Shown here: positions 26,835-35,444 of the stretch, piece by piece
Numbering within the stretch: the stretch's first letter is position 1
How the letters are laid out: every line of letters starts with the position of its first letter
NCBI RefSeq assembly: GCF_016918075.2
Contig: NZ_JAERPS020000003.1
Span: 310,001 to 374,000 of the forward strand
Source of the DNA: Rheinheimera maricola
GTDB lineage: Bacteria; Pseudomonadota; Gammaproteobacteria; Enterobacterales; Alteromonadaceae
Length of the DNA: 64,000 nt
Direction of reading: 5' to 3'
The notes under the pieces: generated by a model
What the model saw: only the letters and a program-made list of their open reading frames with translations
Database searches by the model: none
Told to the model about the DNA's origin: nothing
Program-made: the position numbers and the translations under genes

Positions 26835-29552
26835 ATGAACTTATTTCAACTCTATTTAGATGCCGCCGCCCTGCCTGATGCAAACGCACAGCAGCGTTTT
26901 ATTGACGCCCTGGCAGAAAAATCTGCCCTGCTGGCCGACAAGTTAAAAGCCTTATTGGCTGATACTAACCATACTCTGCATTTAGCCGACGACATTCGTC
27001 ATGCCGCCAGCCGCTTACAACAGCTGGACATCAGCAGTGAGCTAACCGGCAAGCAGCTTGGTTACTGGCAGCTAGATAGCATTATTGCCCACGGCGGTAT
27101 GAGTACCGTGTATTTAGCCAGCCGCCAGGATGGCCAGTTTGAACAACAAGTGGCCATAAAAGTATTAAACCCGTTAATTTACCCGGTTACCCCCAACAGC
27201 CAGGCCTTTGCCGAAGCTAATGTTGCCGCCAAGCTTAACCACCCTGGTATTACCAAAGTGTTTGATGCCGGCATTACCGAGCATCAGGGCCAGCAAGCGC
27301 ACTATATAGTAATGGAATACATTGAAGGCCAACCGCTGAATCGTTGGCTTGAGAACACCAAGCCGCCCGTAAAAACCTTGGTGAGACTCTTTATTGAATT
27401 GTGTGATGCACTACATTACGCCCATACCCACCAGATTATTCATGCCGACTTAAAGCCGGAAAATATTCTGGTAGATGAGCACGGCAAGCCCAAGCTGATT
27501 GACTTTGGTATTGCACGGCTTCAACAGCAAAGCGAGCAAGCCCCCGCCTATGTACAGCATTATGTAAAAGCCCTGTCGCACCACTATGCCAGCCCGGAAC
27601 AATTAAGCGGCGAGCCACTGACTACATTGTCGGATGTATATAGTGTTGGCAAAGTATTGCAGGATGCTTTAGCACTGAAAGCTTATCAAAATAAGCTACA
27701 AACACTTGAACTAAATATGATTATTGGCAAAGCCCTAGCTACGTTTTCAGCTAGCCGTTACCTGTCTATGCGAGACTTACAAGCAGACTTAATTGCAATA
27801 ACAGAAAACAAACCAATTTCGTTAGCGTTAAACACCAGACTTTACAAAGTGAGAAAGTTTATCAGCCGCCAGCCTGCAATTAGCGCACTGATGATAGTTG
27901 CCGTTTTATCAGTTTGCGCTGGCATTACTGGAACAACCTTGGGCATCATTGAAGCGACCACACAGCGCGACATTGCCGAACAGGCGAAGACAATGGCAGA
28001 GCAAAAGGCTCAAGAACTTGAAAAGGTTGTGACCTTCCAATCTTCTCAACTCAAATCTATTAACCCAAAAGAAATGGGCCAATATTTATCGCAGCTGACT
28101 ACGCAAGCTATTGAGAAAGCCACTTCAGCAGACAATCAAGTAACCGAGCTGACATTGCTTCAGCAAATCAACTTTACGGACATTGGCCTTGAGTTAATTA
28201 AAAACACTATTTTTGATAAGTCAATTAGCGCCATTAACGAACAATTTGCTGCAGAACCAGATACACAAGCGTCGTTACTACATTCTACCGCTATTACCCT
28301 AAATGAACTAAGTTTGCATGAAGCAGCCAATACAACCTTCAAAAAAGTAATAAACATTCAATCCACAGCATTGGGTGAAAACCATCGTAAAACATTAAAT
28401 AGCCAAGCTTACCTTGCGGAGGTGTTTTACGGACAAAGAAAAAACGAAGATGCGAAAGCGCTGATAGAACAAACACTGTTAAAGCAGCGTGCAAGTTTAG
28501 CCAAAGACGACACCGACATTTTGCAGTCTTTAAATATTTATGGCTTGATCTTAACAGCTCTTGGCGAGTTGAAAGACGCTGAGAAGGTGCTTGAAGAAGG
28601 CTTACATTATAGCGAGAAAACCAACTCTCCCTTTAAACTTAACTTTTACAATAACCTGTCCACACTTTACTACCAAACCGGTGAGACAGAAAAAGCGCTG
28701 GTTTATTTGGGTTTAGTTAGAAGTGAATACAAGGCTCAGTTTGGCGAAGAAAACCCACTGTATCTAACCGTAACGATTAACTACGCTGCTTTTAACCATA
28801 GGAATGGCAAGTCTGAATACGCTAAAACACTTTTCGAAGAGAATCAGGCAGCGCTAGAGAAAGTGCTCGGAAATAAACATATCAACACTTTATTAAACAG
28901 AGCCAATTTTGCGACGCTACTTCACGAATTAGACGAGTCAGATCGTTCAATTACCTTGTTTAGAAAAAACCTTGAAGATGGCACACCCGTGCTTGGCGAA
29001 GCCCACAACTCTGTAGCACTTTGGCACGACAGCTTGGGAGCAGCGCTTTATGCCTCGGGCCAACTTGACGAAGCAGAGAAGCATTATCGGCATGCGTTGT
29101 CGCAGATGAAGACACTCAGAGGTGAAACACACTCCGTCACCCTAAGCTCTCAGGTTAAATTAGCCAGACTATTAATAGATAAGAACCAATATGATGAAGC
29201 TTCCATGCTGGTAAATGAAGCCAAAACCGCCATAGAGCGAACCGGCAATAAACAAAGCAGGTTGTATCTGGACATCTTAAATACCTCCGGTGTGTTACTC
29301 AGAAGAATGGAAAAACACGACGAGAGTCTCGCAGAGTACACGGAACTACTTAAGGTATACGATGGTGTGGTGAATAAAAAGAATTGGCAACTCGGGCTTT
29401 ATAAACTTGAGTTCGGTCTGACATTAAAAGCTATCGGCAAAAAAACAGATGCACAAATATACATCACTGAAGCAAGAGAGCAATTTGTTGCACTTTTTAG
29501 TGAGCATCACCGCCTTAGCAAAAGAGCGTTAGTTGAGCTAGAGCAACTTTAA
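26835..29552 (+). CDS. Membrane Ser/Thr protein kinase with C-terminal TPR domain (PknT-like)
   Basis: A 905-residue Hanks-type kinase. The kinase domain (about 75-335) shows the Gly-rich loop IAHGGMSTVYLA, VAIKVL with the ATP Lys (about 107), HADLKPEN (catalytic Asp about 205), DFG (about 222) and ASPEQLSG. The residue before the catalytic Asp is Ala, not Arg, so it is a non-RD kinase. One membrane helix follows (about 347-372), then a short coiled coil and a long TPR array (about 400-900) that would be periplasmic. It lies 28 bp after the sigma gene, matching sigma-kinase pairs in which the kinase activates the sigma factor. The TPR part probably senses an envelope signal or partner protein. 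Confidence 0.88.
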   Translation: MNLFQLYLDAAALPDANAQQRFIDALAEKSALLADKLKALLADTNHTLHLADDIRHAASRLQQLDISSELTGKQLGYWQLDSIIAHGGMSTVYLASRQDGQFEQQVAIKVLNPLIYPVTPNSQAFAEANVAAKLNHPGITKVFDAGITEHQGQQAHYIVMEYIEGQPLNRWLENTKPPVKTLVRLFIELCDALHYAHTHQIIHADLKPENILVDEHGKPKLIDFGIARLQQQSEQAPAYVQHYVKALSHHYASPEQLSGEPLTTLSDVYSVGKVLQDALALKAYQNKLQTLELNMIIGKALATFSASRYLSMRDLQADLIAITENKPISLALNTRLYKVRKFISRQPAISALMIVAVLSVCAGITGTTLGIIEATTQRDIAEQAKTMAEQKAQELEKVVTFQSSQLKSINPKEMGQYLSQLTTQAIEKATSADNQVTELTLLQQINFTDIGLELIKNTIFDKSISAINEQFAAEPDTQASLLHSTAITLNELSLHEAANTTFKKVINIQSTALGENHRKTLNSQAYLAEVFYGQRKNEDAKALIEQTLLKQRASLAKDDTDILQSLNIYGLILTALGELKDAEKVLEEGLHYSEKTNSPFKLNFYNNLSTLYYQTGETEKALVYLGLVRSEYKAQFGEENPLYLTVTINYAAFNHRNGKSEYAKTLFEENQAALEKVLGNKHINTLLNRANFATLLHELDESDRSITLFRKNLEDGTPVLGEAHNSVALWHDSLGAALYASGQLDEAEKHYRHALSQMKTLRGETHSVTLSSQVKLARLLIDKNQYDEASMLVNEAKTAIERTGNKQSRLYLDILNTSGVLLRRMEKHDESLAEYTELLKVYDGVVNKKNWQLGLYKLEFGLTLKAIGKKTDAQIYITEAREQFVALFSEHHRLSKRALVELEQL

Positions 29553-29566
29553 GGTAGGAAGTACTC

Positions 29567-30082
29567 TTGCCTACACTTTTCGATGAAACCCAATCCACTG
29601 CCATTCACCTGATCCGTGTTTGGCAGCTATGTGATACCGGGAGCATTACAACTTGCTTACTTGCTGAAGATTTTACCCTGGAGCACAGCGAAATACTTAA
29701 CCGCTACAGCACCCTGCTTACCTTTAGTAAGTTCCAGTTGCCGGTGTGGGTGCGGCTTATTAACCAAACGCAGGTAGATATTGAACGCTTTGCTGCCGAT
29801 GGACTGTACCTGACGGATAGCCCGGCTAAATGGCAGCTGGATATCGCTATTCCTGTTGAGAGCGTCCGGTTACTGCATGCTTTAGAGCAAGCGTTGTTAG
29901 CCCTAACGGCGGAGCAACCAGATGCTTTTGCCAAGCGCATTATTGTGCGGCCTTATCAGGCGATATGGCAAAAATTAGATGCGGCTAAAAAAGTGCAACC
30001 CTATAACAGAGAAAATGTGCAGCAGCTTTTGCAACAGCTGGAGCAGGATGCGATTCGATGGTTAACCAAAGCTGACGTTTAA
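29567..30082 (+). CDS. Hypothetical 171-residue protein of the kinase operon
   Basis: I do not recognise it. It starts at a TTG with AAGG/AGGA upstream, 14 bp after the kinase stop, so it belongs to the same operon. It is soluble, without signal peptide or membrane helix. It mixes strands and helices in the first 110 residues (LPVWVRLINQTQVDIERF; WQLDIAIPVESVRLLHAL) and ends in an amphipathic helix. It may act in the sigma/kinase signalling route, but only location supports this. Its stop is one base away from the stop of the convergent operon. Confidence 0.65.
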   Translation: MPTLFDETQSTAIHLIRVWQLCDTGSITTCLLAEDFTLEHSEILNRYSTLLTFSKFQLPVWVRLINQTQVDIERFAADGLYLTDSPAKWQLDIAIPVESVRLLHALEQALLALTAEQPDAFAKRIIVRPYQAIWQKLDAAKKVQPYNRENVQQLLQQLEQDAIRWLTKADV

Positions 30083-30083
30083 A

Positions 30084-30836
30084 CTAGCCCAGTTGCAGCA
30101 AGAGTAAATACCCCAACAGCAGCAGCGTGGCGACAATCACTATAGGCTTGGGTTGTTGCTGGCAACTGAGTATGCGTTTTGAGTTTTCATCATGGCTTTG
30201 CCTACCAGCAAGCCACTTTATAAATTGAATAAACCGGCAAGTGTAATAAGCCAGTGTTAGCGCCAGGCCAAAACTGGCCAGTAAGATAAACGGCACACTA
30301 AGTAGCACTGTGGTGCGCGGATATTCTAACGCCTGCAGCACCCAATCCTGCTGCACGCTTAACTCTGGATATTCAACAAGCTGCTGCTCCAGCCAAATAC
30401 TCTGCTGTGGCGTTATGGGTTTGACTAAGTATTTGGCGTCTTCAGGTTCAATAAAGGTATCTAAAAACCGTTGTAATGGTGCGCCATAAGGAATATTGGT
30501 TGATGGAAAGCGCTGGACAAGATAGAGCGTGGTTTCCTTTTGCACCAGCGCCCAGGTTTCATCTACCCGACTAACGCTCACGTAACGGCCTTGTTCCAAT
30601 TCACTTAAGCGCCGTGAAGGCCGACAAGAGGTTTCGGAAAGTTGCTTGACACTATGCAGCGTATCGTACTGCCAATACCTTACCTGACCGGCGTTAAGCT
30701 CAACATCATTTACGGGTTGCGCCCATTTAAAATCAACGCGGTAGTGATGGTAAATAATCAGCAGTGCGAAGAGGCTCATGGCCAAAATAATCAGCAGCCC
30801 CAGCTGAGCATAAATATCTTCTTTGGTGAACTTCAA
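30084..30836 (-). CDS. Hypothetical three-TM membrane protein
   Basis: A 250-residue protein with an N-terminal membrane helix (about 11-30), a roughly 140-residue domain probably outside the membrane (containing SETSCRPSRRLSELEQGRYVSV), a second helix near 175-200 and a C-terminal helix (about 232-249). The layout resembles DUF3592-like membrane proteins, but I cannot confirm a family. It is the last gene of the leftward operon, 36 bp after the ankyrin-like gene. Confidence 0.6.
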   Translation of the reverse strand: MKFTKEDIYAQLGLLIILAMSLFALLIIYHHYRVDFKWAQPVNDVELNAGQVRYWQYDTLHSVKQLSETSCRPSRRLSELEQGRYVSVSRVDETWALVQKETTLYLVQRFPSTNIPYGAPLQRFLDTFIEPEDAKYLVKPITPQQSIWLEQQLVEYPELSVQQDWVLQALEYPRTTVLLSVPFILLASFGLALTLAYYTCRFIQFIKWLAGRQSHDENSKRILSCQQQPKPIVIVATLLLLGYLLLLQLG

Positions 30837-30872
30837 TTAGCCGCCTTATTGCTTTGCTAGTTACAGCGCCTG

Positions 30873-31844
30873 TTATTTTGCCGGGCTATTAGTGGAGTTG
30901 GCTTCAAACTCGCTAAGCAATTGCAGCATCGCCTCGCTTTGCAGCATTTTTGCAATACTTAGCGCACTGTCGCCATATTCATTAGTAGCTTGCGGGTTTA
31001 GCCCCTGCGCCTGCAAAAAGCGCACTGCGGCGGCTTGCTGTTTCGACACCGCCATAATATACAGCCGAGCTTGCTCGCTTTGGGTTAACTCGCCCTGTTC
31101 GCTTAGCAGCGGCCAAAGTGCGGCAACCTCGTCAACCTTCCCCCAAAACAAACCTTTACCTATGCGGTCTAAAAGCGGCACGGTGGCATCTTGTAAATTG
31201 GGTTCAAAGGCGTGCAACTGCCAGCTTAGCCTGGCATCGGCTTCGCCCAATACCACCTTGCCGTTATCTAGCCTGAAAGGAAACTGCCGCAAAGCTTGGT
31301 TGGGCAAATTAGACACAGGCGCTAATAACCGGCCCAGCTTATCCCAGCGGGCACTAACACAAGAGTCGGTAAAACCGGTATCGGTTAGCTGCAGCTCGCA
31401 ACCAAAATAGGGTGAGATTAACTCAGTTAGCTGCACCACTGCACTAGTTGCTTCGCTGTTATCGGCAAACTGGCGGTACCAGCGCTGTCCGTGCGCTAAG
31501 GCGATAGACGGTAAGTGAGAATCCAATAAGTTATCTGCCAAACCCTGATAACTATCATTATTCGGTAGCCAGCCATTATCCAGCGCAGGCTGGACTTTTA
31601 GGGCATTAAACTCTGCGGCGCTGAAATGGCACAAATACAAGGGCAGCGGCCATTTGGGTGAGCCGGGGTTGTTAAATGCTGCCTTTACACAGCCACCCAC
31701 CGCAGGCAAGGGCACTGCGGTGGGTGGGGTGTTTGCTGGAAGTATTTCTGCGGCATGGGCTTTTGGTAAACACCAAACCGCACTAATAAGCAGCGACAGT
31801 ATGGCGAATACTTTAAAAGAAGCATCAGGTTTTGCTGTTATCAT
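30873..31844 (-). CDS. Secreted ankyrin-like repeat protein
   Basis: A 323-residue protein with a signal peptide ending near AHAAE (about residue 32). Cysteines CVKAAFNN, YLCHF, FGCELQ and DSCVSAR suggest disulfides in the periplasm. The C-terminal ~90 residues look like ankyrin repeats (YIMAVSKQQAAAVRFLQAQGLNPQATNEYGDSALSIAKML). The start overlaps the end of the upstream DUF1566 lipoprotein gene by 20 bp, so translation is coupled. The first codons (MITAKPDASFK) resemble those of the chimeric small frame at 33188, which reveals the duplication history of the operon. Function unknown. Confidence 0.7.
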   Translation of the reverse strand: MITAKPDASFKVFAILSLLISAVWCLPKAHAAEILPANTPPTAVPLPAVGGCVKAAFNNPGSPKWPLPLYLCHFSAAEFNALKVQPALDNGWLPNNDSYQGLADNLLDSHLPSIALAHGQRWYRQFADNSEATSAVVQLTELISPYFGCELQLTDTGFTDSCVSARWDKLGRLLAPVSNLPNQALRQFPFRLDNGKVVLGEADARLSWQLHAFEPNLQDATVPLLDRIGKGLFWGKVDEVAALWPLLSEQGELTQSEQARLYIMAVSKQQAAAVRFLQAQGLNPQATNEYGDSALSIAKMLQSEAMLQLLSEFEANSTNSPAK

Positions 31845-32991
31845 TGCGTACTAAACGAACATGATTGCCAGTTTTTCTACAATGTGTATCAATTGATCCA
31901 TTATCAAAACGTATGATCAATGCAAACTCACTACAATATAGACTACCACCAGTGCTCATAGTTGAAGTCCAATATGAATCTGCTGGTGTATTAGGAAAAG
32001 CTAGTATACTTATAGTGGGTTTTTTATATTTACCCGAACAGCCGTGTTTTATGGCAGGCATGCCGTCACCAACATCTCTGCTATAGCTTGATAACTCTTT
32101 AGTACTACAGTGAACTAATGTAAAAAGCTCACGAGCCGTCGGCAAACGCCAACCATCATCACCAAGTTTCTGTGCACTATACCAGCTATATGAAGCCAAT
32201 CTTCCTGAGCAACTAGAGCCTGTCCAATTTTGACCAACGCCACAACGCATCCATCGTAAACCAGTTGAAACCTGTGTAACTGTTCCATCAAAATTATCGA
32301 TAAATCCGGCAGCTAGCATTTCTTTGCGAATTTTTTCTCTCGCTGCCGCTCTATTCTTTTCATCAGCAACACGCCTTTCCTCCACAAGTTGTGCAAGTTT
32401 TCTATTTATTTCAGCTGCATTTTTACCCGTTGGATACCTACTCAGATATGCTTGAGCGCCTTTTATGTCTGAGGCTTTTAAGAAAAATATGCTCTCTAGC
32501 TGCTCACGTAACTCAGTTGCATATTTCCCCTCTGGGAATTTAGTTAAATAATTATCGATACCCGCAACATCTTTTGCATTTTCATAATAAATATTCTCAA
32601 GCTTTTCTAGAAGTTTAGGCGCATTTTTACCTTCTGGAAATTCAGCTAGATAGCGATTAATACCGCTGATATCAGTGGCTTTAATAAAGTAATAAGGCTC
32701 TGGATATACAGTTTTAAACTCCAGCTTAATTCTCTTCATCGCATTTTCAGCAAGCCTCTCAGTCACTTCGCTATAAAGATAACTGGCATCCTCGCTATCC
32801 TTGCGGGCACTAATAACTGTTTCACCATGACGAATCATGGTATCTAAAGGGCATGTTCCTGCTACTTCATTATTAATGGTGACTTGCAGATCTTTGTTGT
32901 TATATTCACCGCAGTCTATGCGCAAAACGACAGTTGGTGCAGGAGAGCAAGCGGTTAATACAAGTGCAGATAATATCAATAGTTTTTTCAT
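31825..32991 (-). CDS. DUF1566 lipoprotein with three helical repeats
   Basis: About 388 residues from MKKLLILSALVLTAC (lipobox, Cys at about 15); an in-frame ATG four codons upstream overlaps the previous stop (TAATG). The first ~100 residues match the neighbouring paralogue almost exactly. Then come three ~34-residue repeats of the type YLxxFPEGKxxxxLxxxLE (about 105-210), a charged helix, and one DUF1566 (Lcl C-terminal-like) domain with WRLPTARELFTLV and a final VRLVR. DUF1566 domains occur in surface and sensor proteins and bind unknown ligands. Probably a periplasm-facing lipoprotein. It ends inside the start of the ankyrin-like gene. Confidence 0.78.
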   Translation of the reverse strand: MKKLLILSALVLTACSPAPTVVLRIDCGEYNNKDLQVTINNEVAGTCPLDTMIRHGETVISARKDSEDASYLYSEVTERLAENAMKRIKLEFKTVYPEPYYFIKATDISGINRYLAEFPEGKNAPKLLEKLENIYYENAKDVAGIDNYLTKFPEGKYATELREQLESIFFLKASDIKGAQAYLSRYPTGKNAAEINRKLAQLVEERRVADEKNRAAAREKIRKEMLAAGFIDNFDGTVTQVSTGLRWMRCGVGQNWTGSSCSGRLASYSWYSAQKLGDDGWRLPTARELFTLVHCSTKELSSYSRDVGDGMPAIKHGCSGKYKKPTISILAFPNTPADSYWTSTMSTGGSLYCSEFALIIRFDNGSIDTHCRKTGNHVRLVRNDNSKT

Positions 32992-33165
32992 TCTAGATCC
33001 CATTAATCAGGAATTTGCGAACAAGAGATTTCACTCAAATTCCCGTCGTGCCTATAACGAATAGATGCCTTGCCTGATGAGGGTGAAAACCCCATCACGG
33101 TGTAATCAAGTTTTAACCACCCCGTCATCTTAGCCACTTTACCCACATAAACATGTTTGAAGGCA
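32690..33165 (-). repeat. Direct repeat copy 1 of a tandem duplication
   Basis: This ~475-bp segment is repeated 1698 bp to the right at 34388-34863. The stretch 32763-33037 (275 bp) is identical base for base to 34461-34735, and the flanks diverge gradually. It covers the N-terminus of a DUF1566 lipoprotein and the last 50 codons of the gene before it. Confidence 0.92.
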
Positions 33166-33188
33166 GCAGCCGGTTTTGCTTTCATCAT
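33003..33188 (-). pseudogene. Chimeric fragment: ankyrin-gene start fused to coiled-coil gene tail
   Basis: A 61-codon open frame. Residues 1-11 (MMKAKPAAAFK) resemble the first 11 of the ankyrin-like gene (MITAKPDASFK). Residues 12-61 match the last 50 residues of the membrane coiled-coil protein at 34701-35171 with few changes. It is best explained as the junction of a tandem duplication. It may still be translated, since its stop overlaps the next ATG, but it lacks the membrane anchor of its parent. Confidence 0.7.
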
Positions 33189-33240
33189 TATGTGCCTTAG
33201 TTAACCCCAACATCGGCCAAATGCCGCTGCGCAGCCCAAG

Positions 33241-34689
33241 TCACTGACTGGCGCGCACCAATCGGACTCTAAGGTGGCTATCCTCACTGGTAATACCAGC
33301 ATCGCCATAGTTGAAACGAACACGAAGCACATTTAGACCGTTGAGTTCTGGAGAAGACGACCAGTACCCTTCAGGTGCTGCATTTGGAAAAGCCGTTTGG
33401 TTAATGGTTGGTTCTACATAGTTACCCTCACAGTATCCGTTCGTTTCGCTTACATATTTACCACCGGGGCGGGAGGAGGGTTTGCGCTGCCCGCTACTGC
33501 AAAAAACCAGCGTATCCAACTCATCTATTGTGGGCAGTCGCCAGCCATCTTTAGCCTGCTGCATAGCATCATTCCACTTGAACTTGGCGGCTTCACCAGT
33601 GCAGGTTTTACCAGTCCAGCGCTGACCAACACTACAACGCTGCCAAATTAGCTTAGTTGCTGCATCAGTCACTGAGCCGTCATTGTGAACAACAAAGCCA
33701 GCCTTTTGTAATAGCTTTTCATCTGCTTGCCTTTTTTCTTCAGTGTCACGAACCAATCGCGCATAGAAGCGCAGGTAATCTTTTTCACCGTAACCAACAT
33801 TACCTGCGTTAAATTGGATGTCCCAAGCTCCTCTCCTATTGTCGGCATAAATCGAAGATGACCAGAACCGCTCTGCTGGAGTATTTGGAAAAGCAATTGG
33901 ATGAATGGTAGGGCGGGCATAATCACCTAAACAATCTCCATCTGTATTTCTGACAAAACTACCGCCTGGGCGGCTAGAGGGTTCTCGCTCGCCACTGGAA
34001 CAAAATACAAGTGATTCCAACTCATCTAATGTAGGTAAACGCCATTCATCTTTGGCAAGTGCTCTAGCATCATACCAATTAAGAGTCTTTGCATTACCTG
34101 TGCAGGTTGAACCATTCCAGTTCTGGCCTATACTGCAACGCTGCCAGATTAGGTTGGTGGCTACTGCTGTTAAAGTGCCATCATTGTTATCAATAAAGCC
34201 GGCATTTAATAACTCTTTTTTTCTTTTTTCCTGAGCGGCAACAACGGCAAGCCTTGCTTTTTCTTCCTGCAACCGTTTTTCCTCAACAAGAGGAGCAAGC
34301 TTCCTTTGTATTTCGGCAGAGTATTCTCCATTCGGGTAGTGCTGTAGATATACCTCAAATCCTCTCATATCAGTGGCTTTTTTATAGTAATACAGTTCTG
34401 GGTAGATAGTTTTAAACTCTAGCTTAATACGCTTCATCGCGTTTTCAGCAAACTTCTCAATCACTTCGCTATAAAGATAACTGGCATCCTCGCTATCCTT
34501 GCGGGCACTAATAACTGTTTCACCATGACGAATCATGGTATCTAAAGGGCATGTTCCTGCTACTTCATTATTAATGGTGACTTGCAGATCTTTGTTGTTA
34601 TATTCACCGCAGTCTATGCGCAAAACGACAGTTGGTGCAGGAGAGCAAGCGGTTAATACAAGTGCAGATAATATCAATAGTTTTTTCAT
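33241..34689 (-). CDS. DUF1566 lipoprotein with two DUF1566 domains
   Basis: About 482 residues from MKKLLILSALVLTAC; a start four codons earlier at 34701 overlaps the upstream stop. The N-terminal ~100 residues match the paralogue at 31825-32991. Only one helical repeat (YLQHYPNGEYSAEIQRKL) follows, then a charged helix and two DUF1566 domains, each with a NDGT/NDGS-V-A start, LIWQRCSxGQ, a WRLPTxDEL motif (about residues 210 and 375) and a closing ARLVR/VRLVR. Conserved Cys residues in each domain (RCS, STCTG, CSSGE) probably pair. It is the ancestral or sister form of the neighbouring gene, with different repeat numbers. Confidence 0.78.
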   Translation of the reverse strand: MKKLLILSALVLTACSPAPTVVLRIDCGEYNNKDLQVTINNEVAGTCPLDTMIRHGETVISARKDSEDASYLYSEVIEKFAENAMKRIKLEFKTIYPELYYYKKATDMRGFEVYLQHYPNGEYSAEIQRKLAPLVEEKRLQEEKARLAVVAAQEKRKKELLNAGFIDNNDGTLTAVATNLIWQRCSIGQNWNGSTCTGNAKTLNWYDARALAKDEWRLPTLDELESLVFCSSGEREPSSRPGGSFVRNTDGDCLGDYARPTIHPIAFPNTPAERFWSSSIYADNRRGAWDIQFNAGNVGYGEKDYLRFYARLVRDTEEKRQADEKLLQKAGFVVHNDGSVTDAATKLIWQRCSVGQRWTGKTCTGEAAKFKWNDAMQQAKDGWRLPTIDELDTLVFCSSGQRKPSSRPGGKYVSETNGYCEGNYVEPTINQTAFPNAAPEGYWSSSPELNGLNVLRVRFNYGDAGITSEDSHLRVRLVRASQ

Positions 34690-34863
34690 TCTAGATCCCA
34701 TTAATCAGGAATTTGCGAACAAGAGATTTCACTCATATTCCCGTCGTGCTTATAACGAATAGATGCCTTGCCTGATGAGGGGGAAAACCCCATCACGGTG
34801 TAATCAAGCTTTAACCATCCCGTCGTTTGAGCCACTTTACCCACATAAACATGTTTGCATGGG
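34388..34863 (-). repeat. Direct repeat copy 2 of a tandem duplication
   Basis: Partner of 32690-33165, offset 1698 bp, with an exact 275-bp core at 34461-34735. The first difference after the core is A versus T at 33038/34736. Confidence 0.92.
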
Positions 34864-35171
34864 TTGTAGGCATTTTGCTGAGCTGCAACTTGTCTGGCAG
34901 TCTCTACTCTGGCCGCTTCAGCACGAGCCAATTCTGCTTTTAAGCGTTCTTGCTCAGCCGCTACTTTTCCCTCTTGTTCTAACTTATCGAAATAGGCAGT
35001 TGCTGTTTGCATGCGTTGAAATTGCTGATTCTGGTTTTGCTGATAAACAAACAAAGCAATAACACCAACGAGTAGCAATGCAATCACTGCAAGCAACAGT
35101 ATAACGAGCGGTTGTTGCCCCCTTTTCATTTGTGGTGGAATATCCGGTACCTGAAGTTCTTTATCAGTCAT
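34701..35171 (-). CDS. Membrane-anchored coiled-coil protein, hypothetical
   Basis: A 156-residue protein, first gene of the leftward operon; ATG preceded by AGGAAGG. A cytoplasmic N-terminus of about 20 residues precedes a membrane helix (about 22-46, LVILLLAVIALLLVGVIALFVY), a Gln/Glu/Ala-rich coiled coil (about 50-100), and a C-terminal domain of about 50 residues (KHVYVGKVAQTTGWLKLDYTV...SEISCSQIPD) with two Cys. The C-terminal domain is duplicated in the chimeric frame at 33003-33188. Family unknown. Its stop overlaps the next start (TAATG), so the lipoprotein is coupled to it. Its likely periplasmic domain could contact the lipoprotein. Confidence 0.7.
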   Translation of the reverse strand: MTDKELQVPDIPPQMKRGQQPLVILLLAVIALLLVGVIALFVYQQNQNQQFQRMQTATAYFDKLEQEGKVAAEQERLKAELARAEAARVETARQVAAQQNAYNPCKHVYVGKVAQTTGWLKLDYTVMGFSPSSGKASIRYKHDGNMSEISCSQIPD

Positions 35172-35260
35172 GCCTTCCTCTACTTGAAAAATTAAGCTGT
35201 AATCCGACTAAGCTATCTGTTTTTACTCATAATTAATTACGAACAGTTACAAAAAAAGTA

Positions 35261-35300
35261 GCGTTTTGCAATACACGTATTTAAAACGCGTTTTCGCAAA
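35261..35300 (-). promoter_or_regulatory. Direct repeats GCGTTTT(C)GCAA upstream of the lipoprotein operon
   Basis: GCGTTTTGCAA at 35261-35271 and GCGTTTTCGCAAA at 35288-35300, with the perfect palindrome AAAACGCGTTTT at 35283-35294 overlapping the second. They lie about 90-130 bp before the first ATG of the operon. The 11-mer GTTTTCGCAAA also occurs in the dyad at 26155-26173. The rest of the 35172-35444 gap is AT-rich with no gene seen. Confidence 0.35.
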
Positions 35301-35444
35301 TGAGCTGAAAAAATATTATCAAAAAAAATTAGTGGTAAGAAACAAGCAAATAACGTTATGGTATTTAGCATACAACGCTTTTTCTCTGCCAGCTTAACGA
35401 GGCGGTTCGTACTAGGTTAGTAACAAAATCAGGTTTTAAAACAC

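Noticed and set aside
32837..34762. Two almost identical 75-codon plus-strand open frames
   Set aside because: They occur twice only because they are antisense to the duplicated lipoprotein N-terminus.
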